A stretch of DNA of 64,000 nucleotides from Blautia argi (GCF_003287895.1 NZ_CP030280.1:412001-476000); one strand, 5' to 3'; shown: positions 38,001 through 46,114, counted from the first letter of the stretch. A program made the numbers and translations. The notes: a model not told the origin generated them from the letters alone.

Positions 38001-38466
38001 TAATGTAAAAGATCCGGTATTAAACCAGGAGGATATAAAAAATCCGGAGCATCCGGAGCTGGATTTCTTAAAAAAACTGAAAATGGACGGTCTTGCAGGG
38101 GCAGAGCCGGAAATTCTGGAAAAATTGGACAAAAGTCTGGCAGGAGGGAAAAGTACGGAATCTCTGGCAGTTCCGGTAAAATACACGGCAAAAGGCGGAT
38201 TTTCCAGCAATTCCAAGGTGGCGAGCCAGGAACAGTTTCAGGATATGCTGCGGTTTGTAAACTGTAAGGCAAGGGAAATCGGAGAAAAGATTCTGGGAGG
38301 AAATACGGAAGTAAATCCCTTTGAGCAGCAAAACGACAATGCCTGCGTTTACTGTCCCTATAGAAATGTGTGCGGCTTTGACGAAAAAATTCCGGGATAC
38401 CGCTACAGGCGGCTGGTTCCTTACAAGACAGAGGAAATCTGGGAAAAAATGAAAGGAGAGGTTTAA
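35047..38466 (+). CDS. addB: AddAB helicase-nuclease subunit B
   Basis: The 1139-residue partner of AddA in the enzyme that resects double-strand breaks and loads RecA after Chi recognition. The Walker A site is GPSGSGKSHY at residues 8-17, and helicase-like domains follow. The C-terminal RecB-family nuclease core includes RGRIDRVDV and VIDYKSG. The iron-sulfur Cys are visible: CACS near 777 and CVYCPYRNVC near 1110. The ATG at 35047 is chosen for its AAAGGAGGA site, which lies across the stop of the HAD gene. It is two bases from addA, a tight operon. Confidence 0.96.
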   Translation: MALQFIFGPSGSGKSHYIYSKIIQESMEHPKRQYLVLVPEQFTMQTQKELVEMHPQKGIMNIDVLSFERLAFRVLEEVGENQRELLEETGKSMVLRRVAQEKRRELKVLGSKMEKQGYVSQMKSMVSELRQYEIGASDLEELLEDLQDRPELYYKLKDMQVLYKGFFDYLEGNFITQEEVLDVLGRVAEKSRKLKDSVVVLDGYTGFTPIQQQLLEKLLQISSQVYVTVTMGTGEDPYQPGSPHQLFYLSKQTVGRLCRLAQEHGIYWDEQWLPLKGEPYQGRFAESRPLDFLEKHLFRYPRKSYGRKQQTVYIRESLNPAQEMEETAGMIRSLVRTQGYRYRDFAVITGDMEVYAPAAARAFEKYHIPCFLDQKHTVFMNPFVEYIRAAVDLVAESFSYESVFRLLRCGLTDITEEETDRLENYVVAMGIRGFAAWNREWVRTYRGQSPEECVLLNEIRTRLVDLWTPFYTEMRKKGASITDYAKALYQYICSSHIQEKMRGYEEKFREEENLSMVKEYSQIYKIVMDLLDKLVEILGEKQVRLQEFKEILDAGLLEAKVGIVPPTSDQVLVGDMERTRLKDIKMLFFAGVNEGKIPKETQAGKLLSDMNREEMQEALEKRGLSLAPTAKEALYTQKFYLYLNLTKPSERVYLSYSRLSSSGEALSPSFLISQIESLFPDAREGGQTFLYRESISGALEKLSGELHQSRKESPVFEELMNWFGSQKEWEAVIKGLIHAAFYENPQDAISRGTAHALYGTELENSATRLEQFAKCACSHFLSYGLALRERVRYEFSMADLGTLLHNSLDLFARKVREQGRKWVDLQDSERDALAEACVDEVVEKSGETILMSSARNAYTVNRAKRMVKRSVWALQWQLRQGEFYPALTEWAFGPADKIDSLHFSLGEGEELQLRGRIDRVDVCRGEDNQLYVKVIDYKSGATKLDLLKVYYGLQLQLALYLGAAMELEEKRFPKNQVRPAGIFYYNVKDPVLNQEDIKNPEHPELDFLKKLKMDGLAGAEPEILEKLDKSLAGGKSTESLAVPVKYTAKGGFSSNSKVASQEQFQDMLRFVNCKAREIGEKILGGNTEVNPFEQQNDNACVYCPYRNVCGFDEKIPGYRYRRLVPYKTEEIWEKMKGEV

Positions 38467-38468
38467 CC

Positions 38469-41400
38469 ATGGGTGTTTCATGGACAGAGGAGCAGCAAAA
38501 GGTCATTGATACCAGAGGCTGCAACATTCTGGTCAGCGCAGCGGCGGGAAGCGGAAAGACGGCAGTGTTGGTGGAGCGTATTATAGAGAGAATTACGGAT
38601 AAGCACCAGCCCATAGACATTGACCGTCTGTTAATTGTGACTTTCACCAGAGCGGCAGCCGGGGAAATGAAGGAACGTATCCGGGCAGCTATTGAGAAAA
38701 GGCTGGAGGAGGACGGGGATAATGAGCATCTGCAAAGGCAGAGTACTCTGGTACATCACGCACAGATTACCACTATTGACAGCTTTTGCTCTTATGTGGT
38801 GAAAAATTATTTTCATCTCATTGATTTAGACCCTTCCTTCCGCATGGGTGATGAGGGAGAAATGCGGCTTTTGCAGGCAGATGTGGCAGATAAGGTGATG
38901 GAAGAGGCCTACAGCGCGGAAAATAACGAAAAATTCTGTGCTTTTGCCGACAATTTTTCCAGTGGAAAGACGGACGAGAAAATACCGGAGCTCATACGGA
39001 AACTCTATGGATTTTCCATGAGCTATCCCTATCCCGAGGAGTGGCTGCAGAGCTGCAGAGAGGCGTATTGCATAGAGACCGTGGAGGAGCTGGAAAAGGC
39101 CTTCTGGCTTTCTGCTGTGAAGGAGGAAATCCGCAGGCAGACTCAGGAGGCGGTTCGGCTTTTAGCGGAAGCGATTTCTCTTGCAGGAGAACCGGAGGGC
39201 CCCGGCTTTTACCTGGGGCTTTTACAGGAGGAGAAGACAGCAGCAGAGAAAATAGAAAAAGCAGAAACCCTGGCAGAGTATAAGACCTTGTTTGACGCCC
39301 TGGAGTTTAAGCGCCTTCCGGCAGGGAAAAAGGCGGAAAAGGAACAGGTTTCAGAGCGTGTGCAGGAACTGACCAAAAATCTGCGAAATCAGGCAAAGGA
39401 TTTGCTGAACGAAATCAGAGGGCGGTATTTTTCCGAAAGTCTGGAGGAGATGACCGAACATTTAAGACAGGCGGGAGAGCCGGTAGGCGTTCTGGTGGAT
39501 TTGACGCTGCGCTTTATGGAGCGCTACAGAGAGAAGAAAAAGGAAAAAAATATTCTGGACTTTGCGGATTTGGAGCATTATGCCTTGGAGATTCTGGTAA
39601 ATCATACCGAAGAGGGCGATGTTCGCACTGAAGCGGCAAAGGAATTGTCACGGCAGTTTGCAGAGATTATGATAGACGAATACCAGGACAGCAACCTGGT
39701 ACAGGAAAAGCTTCTGACCTCTGTATCCAGAGTGGAGGAGGGCGTTTACAATATCTTCATGGTGGGAGATGTAAAGCAGAGTATTTATCGTTTCCGTCTG
39801 GCAAGGCCGGATTTGTTTATGGAGAAATTTCGTACCTACCCCCGGGAAGAAGGGGGGAAGCAGCTGCGTATTGATTTGCATAAAAACTTCCGAAGCAGGA
39901 AGGAAGTACTGGACAGTGTGAATTATCTCTTTTATCAGATTATGGGGGAAGATCTGGGAGGTGTGGAATACGACCGGGGCGCAGCTCTTTATGCAGGGCG
40001 GGTGTTTCCGCCTAAGACAGAGGCTGGAAATCTTGTGGCATCACAGGATGGACAGGAGGCTGCGGCTTTGCCACCTGCTACCGAGGTTCTGCTTTTGGAG
40101 GAGGACGACCCAGTCTGGAAGGACAGTGAAAACCCGGAAAGTATCCGAGAAACCGAGGCCCGCATGATTGCTATGCGGATTCGGGAACTGATGGAGGGTG
40201 AAACCGTACTGGACAAGAAGACAGAAGAATACCGTCCGGTGTGCTATTCTGATTTTACCATCTTGCTTCGCACCATGTCCGGTTGGGCAGAAACCTTTAA
40301 GCGGATTTTAAATTCTTGCGGAATTCCTGCCAGCGTTACCACAAAGACCGGATACTTTTCTGCGCCGGAGGTTGTCAGTGTGCTGGACTATCTGCAAATT
40401 TTGGACAATCCTTTGCAGGATATTCCTCTGGCCGGAGCTTTAAGAACCATGCCGGAATCTTTCAGCTTTGAGGAACTGGCAAGAATCAAGATACTGGGAA
40501 AGGAAGCAGAAAAGCCCTCCCTTTATGAAGCACTGCTTCTTAGTGAACAGCAGGAGGATTCTATTGGAGAAAAGGCACACCGTTTTCTGGAAACCTATCG
40601 CAGACTGCGGAGCAAGGTTCCTTATACACCTATGCATGAGCTGATTTGGGACTTTTTTGACGAAACAGGATTTCTTCTTTATCAGCAGGCTTTTGTGTCA
40701 GGGGAGCAGAAAAAGGCAAACCTTCTGATGCTGGCAGAAAAAGCAAGAGATTACGAAAGCACCAGTTATCGGGGGCTGTTTAATTTTATCCGATACATTG
40801 AAAATCTGAAGAAATATCAGGTGGATTTTGGAGAGGCAAATGTGCTTTCTGACAAAGAGGACACTGTGCGGATTATGAGTATCCATGGCAGCAAGGGACT
40901 GGAATTTCCCATTGTCTTTGTGGCAGGTATGGGAAAAAGCATGAATATGCAGGACGCCAGGGAAAGCCTTGTGCTGCACCCGGATTTGGGGATTGGCGCC
41001 CCCTGTATGGACAAAACCTTCCGGATTCGGACGAAAACCATTCTGCAAAAGGCAGTGCAGCAGGAAATTGCATCAGAAAGCCTTGGAGAGGAGCTGCGAA
41101 TCCTGTATGTGGCTTTGACAAGAGCTAAAGAGAAGCTGATTCTGACAGGAACGGTTTCCAGGCTGAAGGAACAGCTTACTGGATTTGAAATGGTGAAACG
41201 CCGGGAAGAGGCGCGGCTTTCCTATGGTATGCGGACAAAGGGCAGAACTTATATGGATTGGATTTTGCAGGCTCTTGCCCGGCACAGATGCATGAAGCCG
41301 CTGTATGCAGAATATGAGCTTCCGGTGTATCCTTTAAATCCGCTGTATGAGGGAGAGGGGGATTTTCTGGTGCGGAAGGTCTATCCTCTGGAACTGGTAC

Positions 41401-42200
41401 TTGAGGAAACCCAGCTTCGTATAGAAGAGGCAAAGGAGAAGGAGCGTCTGCTGTCCTGGGACTGCACCCGGGTATATGACCAGGACTTACAGAAAGAAAT
41501 AGAGGAGAGCTTTTCCTATGTGTATCCTTATGAAGCCCAGGCGCTGGTTCCTTCCAAACTGACAGTTTCAGAGGTAAAGCGTATGCAGGAGCCTGTGGAG
41601 GAGGAAAGTCAGCCCTTCTATGAGCAAAAGCCTGCAGAAGACTATGTGCCTGTCTTTATGCGAGAAGAAGAGGAATCTCCCAGGGGAGCAGCCAGAGGAA
41701 CCATTTACCACACGATTCTGGAAAATCTGGATTATCTGCGGACAGACAGTCTGAAGGAGATAAAAGCTCAGATAGAAGAACTGGTGCAGCAGGGAAAACT
41801 GACAGAAGCCATGCGAAAGGCAGTGTGGGATAAGGATATTGAAACTTTTGTCAAAAGCCCCCTGGGGCAGCGTATGAAAAAGGCCTGCGAAGGGGAACTT
41901 CTCTATCGGGAACAGCCCTTTGTCATGGAGGTATCTGCCAACAGGATAAAGGCAGAGTATGATTCCGGTGAGCAGGTGCTGATTCAGGGAATCATTGACG
42001 CTTATTTTGAGGAAAAAGGGGATTTGGTTCTGGTGGATTATAAGACGGATAAGGTGCATGGAAAAAATTCCCGTTCCCTGGCAGAAAAATATCAGGTACA
42101 GTTGGAATACTATGCAGAGGCTCTGGAGCGGCTTACTGGGAAAAAGGTAAAAGAAAAGTATATTTATTCTGTGGATTTAAAAGAAGCAATACCTGTGTAA
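38469..42200 (+). CDS. addA: AddAB helicase-nuclease subunit A
   Basis: The 1243-residue UvrD-like 3'-5' helicase with a C-terminal nuclease. The helicase motifs are AAAGSGKTAVLVERI near residue 19, IMIDEYQDSN near 400, MVGDVKQSIYRFR near 429, MSIHGSKGLEFPIVFV near 803 and LYVALTRAKEKLI near 880. The nuclease core is the C-terminal GIIDAYFEEKGDLVLVDYKTD, in which the two Asp and the Lys bind metal. It is translated directly after addB. Together they replace RecBCD in this Firmicute. Confidence 0.97.
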   Translation: MGVSWTEEQQKVIDTRGCNILVSAAAGSGKTAVLVERIIERITDKHQPIDIDRLLIVTFTRAAAGEMKERIRAAIEKRLEEDGDNEHLQRQSTLVHHAQITTIDSFCSYVVKNYFHLIDLDPSFRMGDEGEMRLLQADVADKVMEEAYSAENNEKFCAFADNFSSGKTDEKIPELIRKLYGFSMSYPYPEEWLQSCREAYCIETVEELEKAFWLSAVKEEIRRQTQEAVRLLAEAISLAGEPEGPGFYLGLLQEEKTAAEKIEKAETLAEYKTLFDALEFKRLPAGKKAEKEQVSERVQELTKNLRNQAKDLLNEIRGRYFSESLEEMTEHLRQAGEPVGVLVDLTLRFMERYREKKKEKNILDFADLEHYALEILVNHTEEGDVRTEAAKELSRQFAEIMIDEYQDSNLVQEKLLTSVSRVEEGVYNIFMVGDVKQSIYRFRLARPDLFMEKFRTYPREEGGKQLRIDLHKNFRSRKEVLDSVNYLFYQIMGEDLGGVEYDRGAALYAGRVFPPKTEAGNLVASQDGQEAAALPPATEVLLLEEDDPVWKDSENPESIRETEARMIAMRIRELMEGETVLDKKTEEYRPVCYSDFTILLRTMSGWAETFKRILNSCGIPASVTTKTGYFSAPEVVSVLDYLQILDNPLQDIPLAGALRTMPESFSFEELARIKILGKEAEKPSLYEALLLSEQQEDSIGEKAHRFLETYRRLRSKVPYTPMHELIWDFFDETGFLLYQQAFVSGEQKKANLLMLAEKARDYESTSYRGLFNFIRYIENLKKYQVDFGEANVLSDKEDTVRIMSIHGSKGLEFPIVFVAGMGKSMNMQDARESLVLHPDLGIGAPCMDKTFRIRTKTILQKAVQQEIASESLGEELRILYVALTRAKEKLILTGTVSRLKEQLTGFEMVKRREEARLSYGMRTKGRTYMDWILQALARHRCMKPLYAEYELPVYPLNPLYEGEGDFLVRKVYPLELVLEETQLRIEEAKEKERLLSWDCTRVYDQDLQKEIEESFSYVYPYEAQALVPSKLTVSEVKRMQEPVEEESQPFYEQKPAEDYVPVFMREEEESPRGAARGTIYHTILENLDYLRTDSLKEIKAQIEELVQQGKLTEAMRKAVWDKDIETFVKSPLGQRMKKACEGELLYREQPFVMEVSANRIKAEYDSGEQVLIQGIIDAYFEEKGDLVLVDYKTDKVHGKNSRSLAEKYQVQLEYYAEALERLTGKKVKEKYIYSVDLKEAIPV

Positions 42201-42212
42201 AAAAAGCAGGAG

Positions 42213-42283
42213 AAAAAGCGCTGTCATACGAAACAGCAGCCACAGGGCAAAAAGCCTTCTGCTGTAAGTTCGTTTGACAGCGC
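42213..42283 (-). terminator. Intrinsic terminator of the DUF4230 gene
   Basis: Nine perfect outer pairs (42218-42226 with 42275-42283) plus inner pairing are followed on the minus strand by T5 (42217-42213). On the plus strand the T-run is weak. Confidence 0.75.
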
Positions 42284-42307
42284 CTTAAAAACACCTGCAA
42301 AGCTGTT

Positions 42308-42929
42308 TTAGTGTTCTGCAGGAGCTTCTTCTGTTTTGGAAACCCCAGATGTTTTAAAACTGATTTCCGGCTGTTCTTTTTCTTCCTTCCACATGGAGTT
42401 TATCAGCCCGGTAATTACTGTCTTTGCCCGTTCTTCGGCGGTTTTCAGTAAATCTGTGTTTTCCACATGTTCTGTGATATCTTCCTTTGCATACTGCAAA
42501 GCCTCTACCGTGTCCTCCCGATCCTGAAAATTAAAGAGAGCAAATTTCTCATCATAAAATTCCAGGCTGCCAGGGTCAATGGTGATATCCTGAATTTCTG
42601 CCTTGGGAAGGGTAACAGAGATGTTGTTTCCTTTTATGTCAATCTGTACCTGCTTCAAATCTACGCCTGCCTTTACAGAGGCGTCATAAATCATGGTAAA
42701 TTCTTTCTTTGTCAGAAAGGTGATTTCTCCCTGACTGTATCTGACCAGTCCCCGGTAAGCCCAGCTCTGCAGTGGAAAGCTGGGAAAGTTCAGAGATCTG
42801 TGCAGTGACGGTTGTGCTGTTAAGTTCCGGCTTTTTCCCGGCTTCCCAGTAGCGGCCTGCCACAATTCCCAGAACCAGAATCGCTGCTACAGCCAGAACT
42901 GCGAATATTTTTCCGAATTGTTTTTTCAT
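42308..42929 (-). CDS. DUF4230 membrane-anchored protein, interrupted by a one-base shift
   Basis: The first 81 codons (start 42929) and the last part (to 42308) are in different frames. Removing one base of the CCC run at 42760-42762 joins them as ELSQLSTAELAYRGLVRYSQ, giving about 206 residues. An N-terminal signal-anchor helix (about 7-25) leads to an extracytoplasmic DUF4230 domain (YDASVKAGVDLKQVQIDIKG, SVTLPKAEI, then a helical C terminus with Glu-rich tail). The function of DUF4230 is unknown. It is divergent from the padR operon. The shift is likely an error. Confidence 0.78.
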
Positions 42930-43064
42930 GTATTCCTCCCGTGTCGAAAAAAATTGAATTTTGCGAATGGTGTCTGCCTATGAGTATAAAGGGTTACAGA
43001 TGAAAAGAAAAGGAGAATCTGAAAATCTTTAGAATTTCTTTCGTTTTTCTTCCGGGAAATATTA

Positions 43065-43096
43065 TTGACAATACTATATTATACGTCGTATAGTAT
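43065..43096 (+). promoter_or_regulatory. Promoter with perfect dyad operator for the padR operon
   Basis: TTGACA (43065-43070) and TATAGT (43089-43094) with an 18-base spacer. A perfect inverted repeat ATACTATA (43071-43078) / TATAGTAT (43089-43096) fills the spacer and covers the -10, an ideal place for repression by the PadR protein encoded 62 bases downstream. Confidence 0.75.
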
Positions 43097-43157
43097 TGAA
43101 TATAAAATAGTATTGCGTAAGAAACAATATTAGAGAAAAAAGAAATGAGGTGGACAT

Positions 43158-43481
43158 ATGGTTTTTAATACAGGTGCAGCGCTTTTAGACGCCATTGTGC
43201 TGGCCGTTGTGTCCAATGAAAACGAGGGTACCTATGGATATAAAATTACCCAGGACGTGCGGCAGGTGCTGGAAGTTTCAGAATCCACGCTTTATCCTGT
43301 TTTGCGGCGGCTTTTAAAGGATCAATGCCTGGAAACCTATGACAGAGAGTACGGAGGCCGAAACAGGCGATATTATAAGATAACGGAGAAGGGAACAGTG
43401 CAGTTAAATCTGTACCGCACAGAGTGGAAAAGTTACTCAACCAAAATCAGCACCTTGTTCGAGGGAGGGATTCAGACATGA
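43158..43481 (+). CDS. PadR family transcriptional regulator
   Basis: A 107-residue winged-helix repressor: VVSNENEGTYGYKITQDV, then SESTLYPVLRRLLKDQCLE (recognition helix) and the wing GGRNRRYYKITEKG. It is of the short PadR subfamily 2 type that often controls a downstream DUF1700-DUF4097 pair in Firmicutes. GAGGTGG precedes the ATG. Its last four bases overlap the next start (ATGA), so the operon is translationally coupled. A dyad in the promoter suggests self-control; the signal is unknown, probably envelope stress or a small molecule. Confidence 0.93.
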   Translation: MVFNTGAALLDAIVLAVVSNENEGTYGYKITQDVRQVLEVSESTLYPVLRRLLKDQCLETYDREYGGRNRRYYKITEKGTVQLNLYRTEWKSYSTKISTLFEGGIQT

Positions 43482-44267
43482 ACAGAAAGGAATTTTTGGC
43501 GCAGCTTGCGCGGCTTTTATGGGATATACCGGAAGCAGACAGAAAGGACGCTCTGGAATATTACGAAAATTATTTTGAGGACGCAGGAGTGGAAAATGAG
43601 TCCTCTGTGATACAGGAACTGGGAAGTCCGGGAAAGGTGGCTGCTATTATTAAGACAGACCTGGAAGGCGGTCAGGACGGAAGCGGAGAAAAAGGAATAC
43701 GGCACATACACGGAAAACGGCTATACAGATGCGCGCTTTGAAGAGCGGGATATGCCCCAGAGCCGTACCGCGGAAAATAACTGGGAGAAAAACCGCTATC
43801 ATGGAAGTGAAAAAGAAGAGAATGCCGCTTATCATGGACCGTATGAAAACCATGCAGGAGTTGGCCGTAGTAAGCAGCCAAGAGGCGGCCTTTCTTGGGC
43901 GCTTATCCTGGTGCTGCTGATTCTGACCTCGCCTGTCTGGGCAGGACTGGGACTGGGGCTTTTGGGTGTGCTTTTAGGTCTTGCAGGCGCCTGTCTGGGT
44001 GTTTTGGTAGCTTTGGTTTTAAGCGGTGTGGGACTGGTTGTGGGAGGCGTCGTGCTTTTCTTAAACGCTCTGTTTTATCAGATGGCAACGCCTGCAACAG
44101 CCGTTGTTACCATCGGAGGCTCTATGATAATGACAGCAGTGGGGCTGCTTTTGGTATGGCTCTTTTTCCTGCTTATTTTAAAGGTATTTCCTCCCTGCTT
44201 CCGGGGCATTGTTAATTTTATTCAGAGAATTTTGTTCAAAGGACGGACAGGAGGTGACCGGGCATGA
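43478..44267 (+). CDS. DUF1700 (HAAS) family membrane protein, interrupted by a one-base shift
   Basis: The first frame gives the HAAS domain (MNRKEFLAQLARLLWDIPEADRKDALEYYENYF in outline; residues 1-60), ending early at 43741. The other frame holds the linker and a Gly/Leu-rich membrane part with about three helices up to 44267. Removing one A of the A5 run at 43689-43693 makes one 262-residue protein, reading EKEYGTYTENGYTDARFEE through the joint. Such proteins pair with PadR regulators and DUF4097 proteins, and their biochemical job is unknown. Probably a sequence error. Confidence 0.82.
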
Positions 44268-45124
44268 AAAAATTTACGAAGATTATGTTGCTTATCATAC
44301 TGATACTGGGGCTTGGAGGGGGAGTCCTTTTTGGCGCAGGACTTGCAGCAGGAGGAACCATTGACATGGTCTGCGACGGAAATCATCTGGCGGACACAAG
44401 GCTTTTCCGCATACTTTCCCACAGATTTCGGAATCAGGAGCACAGGCACGATAGATGGGGAGGCCGGTTAAAGGAATGGGACGATGAATGGACACACTGG
44501 GGAGAGCCTCTGAGCGAGATTGAGGACATTGAGGACCAGGAAATGCCTGGCATTATAGAATACCCCCAGGAGGAAGTAGAGATGCTTTCTCTGGATGTGG
44601 ATACCGGAATGGTTCAGATTCGTCCGGCAAAGGGCAATGAAATCCGGGTGCTTAGCGCAGGGGAAGAGGACAGCATAGATTATTATGCAGAGGATAAAGA
44701 GTTGTATATTGAAGCGGAGGGTTATCATGCTCCGGGGAAGGCTCCGATTATTGAAATCCCGTCTGGCAAGAAGTTTAGAAAGCTGGAGGTGATTTCTGAT
44801 ACAGCCGTGATACAGACCTCAGGAAAGCTGTTGGCAGAAAATACCTATATGGAAACCGATGCAGGAAGCGTGGAGGTCGAGCTTCTGGAAACGAAAAACT
44901 GTACAGCAGAGTGTTCCGCCGGAACCCTGCGTGTGAAATTTACCGGGAAGCTGACGGATTATGCTGTTTATGCAGAAAGCGACAGCGGAAATCTGTCTTT
45001 TGGCGGCAAAGAGTATCCCGGGTATCAGGAAGGTGTTTTTGGAAATTCTCAAAGCGAGAAAAACATAGACCTTTCCAATGATATGGGGAATATGGAAATA
45101 GAATTTGAGAGCAAAGAAAAATAG
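44264..45124 (+). CDS. DUF4097 (putative adhesin-like beta-repeat) membrane-anchored protein
   Basis: A 286-residue protein with an N-terminal membrane helix (about 7-29), a His/Trp/Asp-rich linker (residues 50-90) and a DUF4097 beta-solenoid-like domain (about 105-286). It has repeating short strands such as LSLDVDTGMVQIRPA, METDAGSVEVELLE, ECSAGTLRVKF and SDSGNLSF. The domain is presumed to be outside the cell. It starts four bases inside the end of the DUF1700 gene, with a GGAGGTG site. Its partner genes suggest an envelope-sensing module; the function is not established. Confidence 0.85.
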   Translation: MKKFTKIMLLIILILGLGGGVLFGAGLAAGGTIDMVCDGNHLADTRLFRILSHRFRNQEHRHDRWGGRLKEWDDEWTHWGEPLSEIEDIEDQEMPGIIEYPQEEVEMLSLDVDTGMVQIRPAKGNEIRVLSAGEEDSIDYYAEDKELYIEAEGYHAPGKAPIIEIPSGKKFRKLEVISDTAVIQTSGKLLAENTYMETDAGSVEVELLETKNCTAECSAGTLRVKFTGKLTDYAVYAESDSGNLSFGGKEYPGYQEGVFGNSQSEKNIDLSNDMGNMEIEFESKEK

Positions 45125-45139
45125 GAAAGGAAGAAAGCT

Positions 45140-45325
45140 ATGTCTGATAAAAGATTGTATCGTTCCTCTGTAAATTATATGCTGGCAGGAGTATGCGGAG
45201 GAATTGCCGAGTATTTTAATATTGACCCCACACTTATAAGACTGGCGTGGATTGTACTCACCTGCATGAGTTGCGGCACCGGAATCGTGGCCTATATTAT
45301 TGCAGCTATTGTGATTCCAAAATAA
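45140..45325 (+). CDS. PspC domain small membrane protein
   Basis: A 61-residue protein that is just a PspC domain: KRLYRSSVNYMLAGVCGGIA with the conserved Gly-Gly turn, YFNIDPTLIRLAWIVLTC, and a second membrane stretch to the end. PspC modules occur in phage-shock and other envelope-stress responses. AGGAAAGGAAG precedes the ATG. It is the last gene of the padR operon, ahead of a terminator. Confidence 0.92.
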   Translation: MSDKRLYRSSVNYMLAGVCGGIAEYFNIDPTLIRLAWIVLTCMSCGTGIVAYIIAAIVIPK

Positions 45326-45338
45326 AATGGGAAAATCT

Positions 45339-45367
45339 GTATAAAGAAGAAGAAAAGGGCCATACTC
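45339..45367 (+). promoter_or_regulatory. Possible sigma-G promoter for the SASP gene
   Basis: GTATA (45339-45343), a 17-base spacer and CATACTC (45361-45367) match the sigma-G pattern GHATR-N17-CATHHTA except for the last base. A start about 7 bases later would fall after the left arm of the terminator that overlaps it. Confidence 0.4.
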
Positions 45368-45394
45368 CAGATAAGAAAGGAGTGTGGCTTTTTT
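45359..45394 (+). terminator. Terminator of the padR operon, overlapping the SASP ribosome site
   Basis: A ten-pair stem (45359-45368 with 45379-45388, one G-U) is followed by T6 (45389-45394). AAAGGAG (45376-45382), the ribosome site for the next gene, runs through the loop into the right arm. The ATG at 45395 follows the T-run directly. Confidence 0.8.
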
Positions 45395-45598
45395 ATGGCA
45401 AAGAAAAAAGAAGAAAAAATAGATTTGAACTGCATACCAGAAGAAGAAAAAATGAAGTATGAAATTGCAGAAGAGCTGGGGCTTTTAGAGCGGGTAAGAG
45501 AAAGCGGCTGGAAAAGCCTTTCTGCCAAGGAAACAGGGCGCATTGGCGGGCTTATGACAAAACGCCGAAGAGAGCAGGAAAAAGCAAAGGAAAAATAG
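45395..45598 (+). CDS. Small acid-soluble spore protein, alpha/beta type
   Basis: A 67-residue SASP that coats and protects spore DNA. The core KYEIAEELGLLERV contains the germination-protease cleavage motif (E-I-A-x-E-L-G), and GWKSLSAKETGRIGGLMTKR is the second DNA-binding helix region with the usual Gly-Gly. The charged N-terminal MAKKKEEKIDL is typical of the Lachnospiraceae form. Its ribosome site lies inside the upstream terminator hairpin with a 12-base gap to the ATG. Expression in the forespore under sigma-G is expected. Confidence 0.88.
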   Translation: MAKKKEEKIDLNCIPEEEKMKYEIAEELGLLERVRESGWKSLSAKETGRIGGLMTKRRREQEKAKEK

Positions 45599-45664
45599 TG
45601 AAAATGCTTGACGAAGCCCGGAAGCAATGGTATTATAATTCATGTATAATTCCATAAACCTATT

Positions 45665-45850
45665 AAGTGCACCGTGTTGACCGCACAACATCGGTGAAAA
45701 GGGAATCAGGTGAGAATCCTGAGCGATCCGGTCACTGTATTTGGGGAGCGAAGCTGCAGAAGTCCATTGTACGAAGCAGTACGAGAAGGAGCAGCAGAGC
45801 TATGATCCATGAGTCAGGAAACCTGCTTAGTAGAAGTAAGGTGATAACTT
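45665..45850 (+). promoter_or_regulatory. Cobalamin riboswitch aptamer
   Basis: The conserved core is clear: GGTGAAAAGGGAATCAGGTG (from 45693), then AATCCTGAGC and GGTCACTGT (45730-45738), and the closing GAGTCAGGAAACCTGC (45811-45826). These are the family's GGGAA, GGTGA, CACTGT and B12-box-like elements. It senses adenosyl- or hydroxocobalamin. A terminator hairpin follows at 45898, so control is probably by transcription termination. No cobalamin gene lies downstream. Confidence 0.92.
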
Positions 45851-45897
45851 CCGTGCAAAGTTTGAAATCCCTCACACTGTCACAGACAGCAGACGAG

Positions 45898-45927
45898 TCC
45901 GCTTTCACGAGGAAGGTGGATTTTTTT
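45898..45927 (+). terminator. Riboswitch-linked terminator
   Basis: A nine-pair stem (45898-45906 with 45912-45920, including G-U pairs) has loop ACGAG and a T7 tract (45921-45927). This is the expected expression platform of the cobalamin riboswitch. Confidence 0.82.
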
Positions 45928-45978
45928 ATGGAATTGCCGAAAGGTGAACCTGAACTTATAGAATTATGCGTTGATTAA
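45928..45978 (+). CDS. Possible 16-codon leader ORF after the riboswitch
   Basis: The frame MELPKGEPELIELCVD starts directly after the riboswitch terminator's T-run, with AGGAAGGTGG in the right arm at a usable distance. It ends where the structured RNA candidate begins. It could be a true short ORF, a remnant of a lost gene or chance. It resembles no protein I know. Confidence 0.2.
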   Translation: MELPKGEPELIELCVD

Positions 45979-46114
45979 ATGGCAGGTGGTATATTCCCTG
46001 ATTCCATGTTTCCTGTTAAACTGTTTTCCGGTTTTGTCTTCCCGCAACAGACCAAACCGCGTACCCTCCGCAGAGTACAGGAAAGCTTCGTGACCGGAAT
46101 CAGGGGGTGTCCAT
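45979..46114 (+). ncRNA. Candidate structured noncoding RNA downstream of the cobalamin riboswitch
   Basis: About 136 bases fold into a closed multi-stem shape. P1 pairs 45996-46005 with 46096-46105 (10 perfect pairs), extended outward by five A-U/G-U pairs and, after a bulge, ATGG/CCAT (45979-45982 with 46111-46114). P2 is 46009-46016 with 46077-46084 (8 perfect pairs). P3 is 46029-46039 with 46049-46059 (10 of 11 pairs). A small CTC/GAG hairpin lies at 46066-46075. No open frame of note crosses it. I cannot assign it to a named RNA class; raiA-type RNAs of Firmicutes are one candidate to test. Confidence 0.5.

Noticed and set aside
45667..45978. A 103-codon open frame across the cobalamin riboswitch
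   Set aside because: It runs through the conserved aptamer core and the terminator, has no ribosome site, and its translation resembles no protein.
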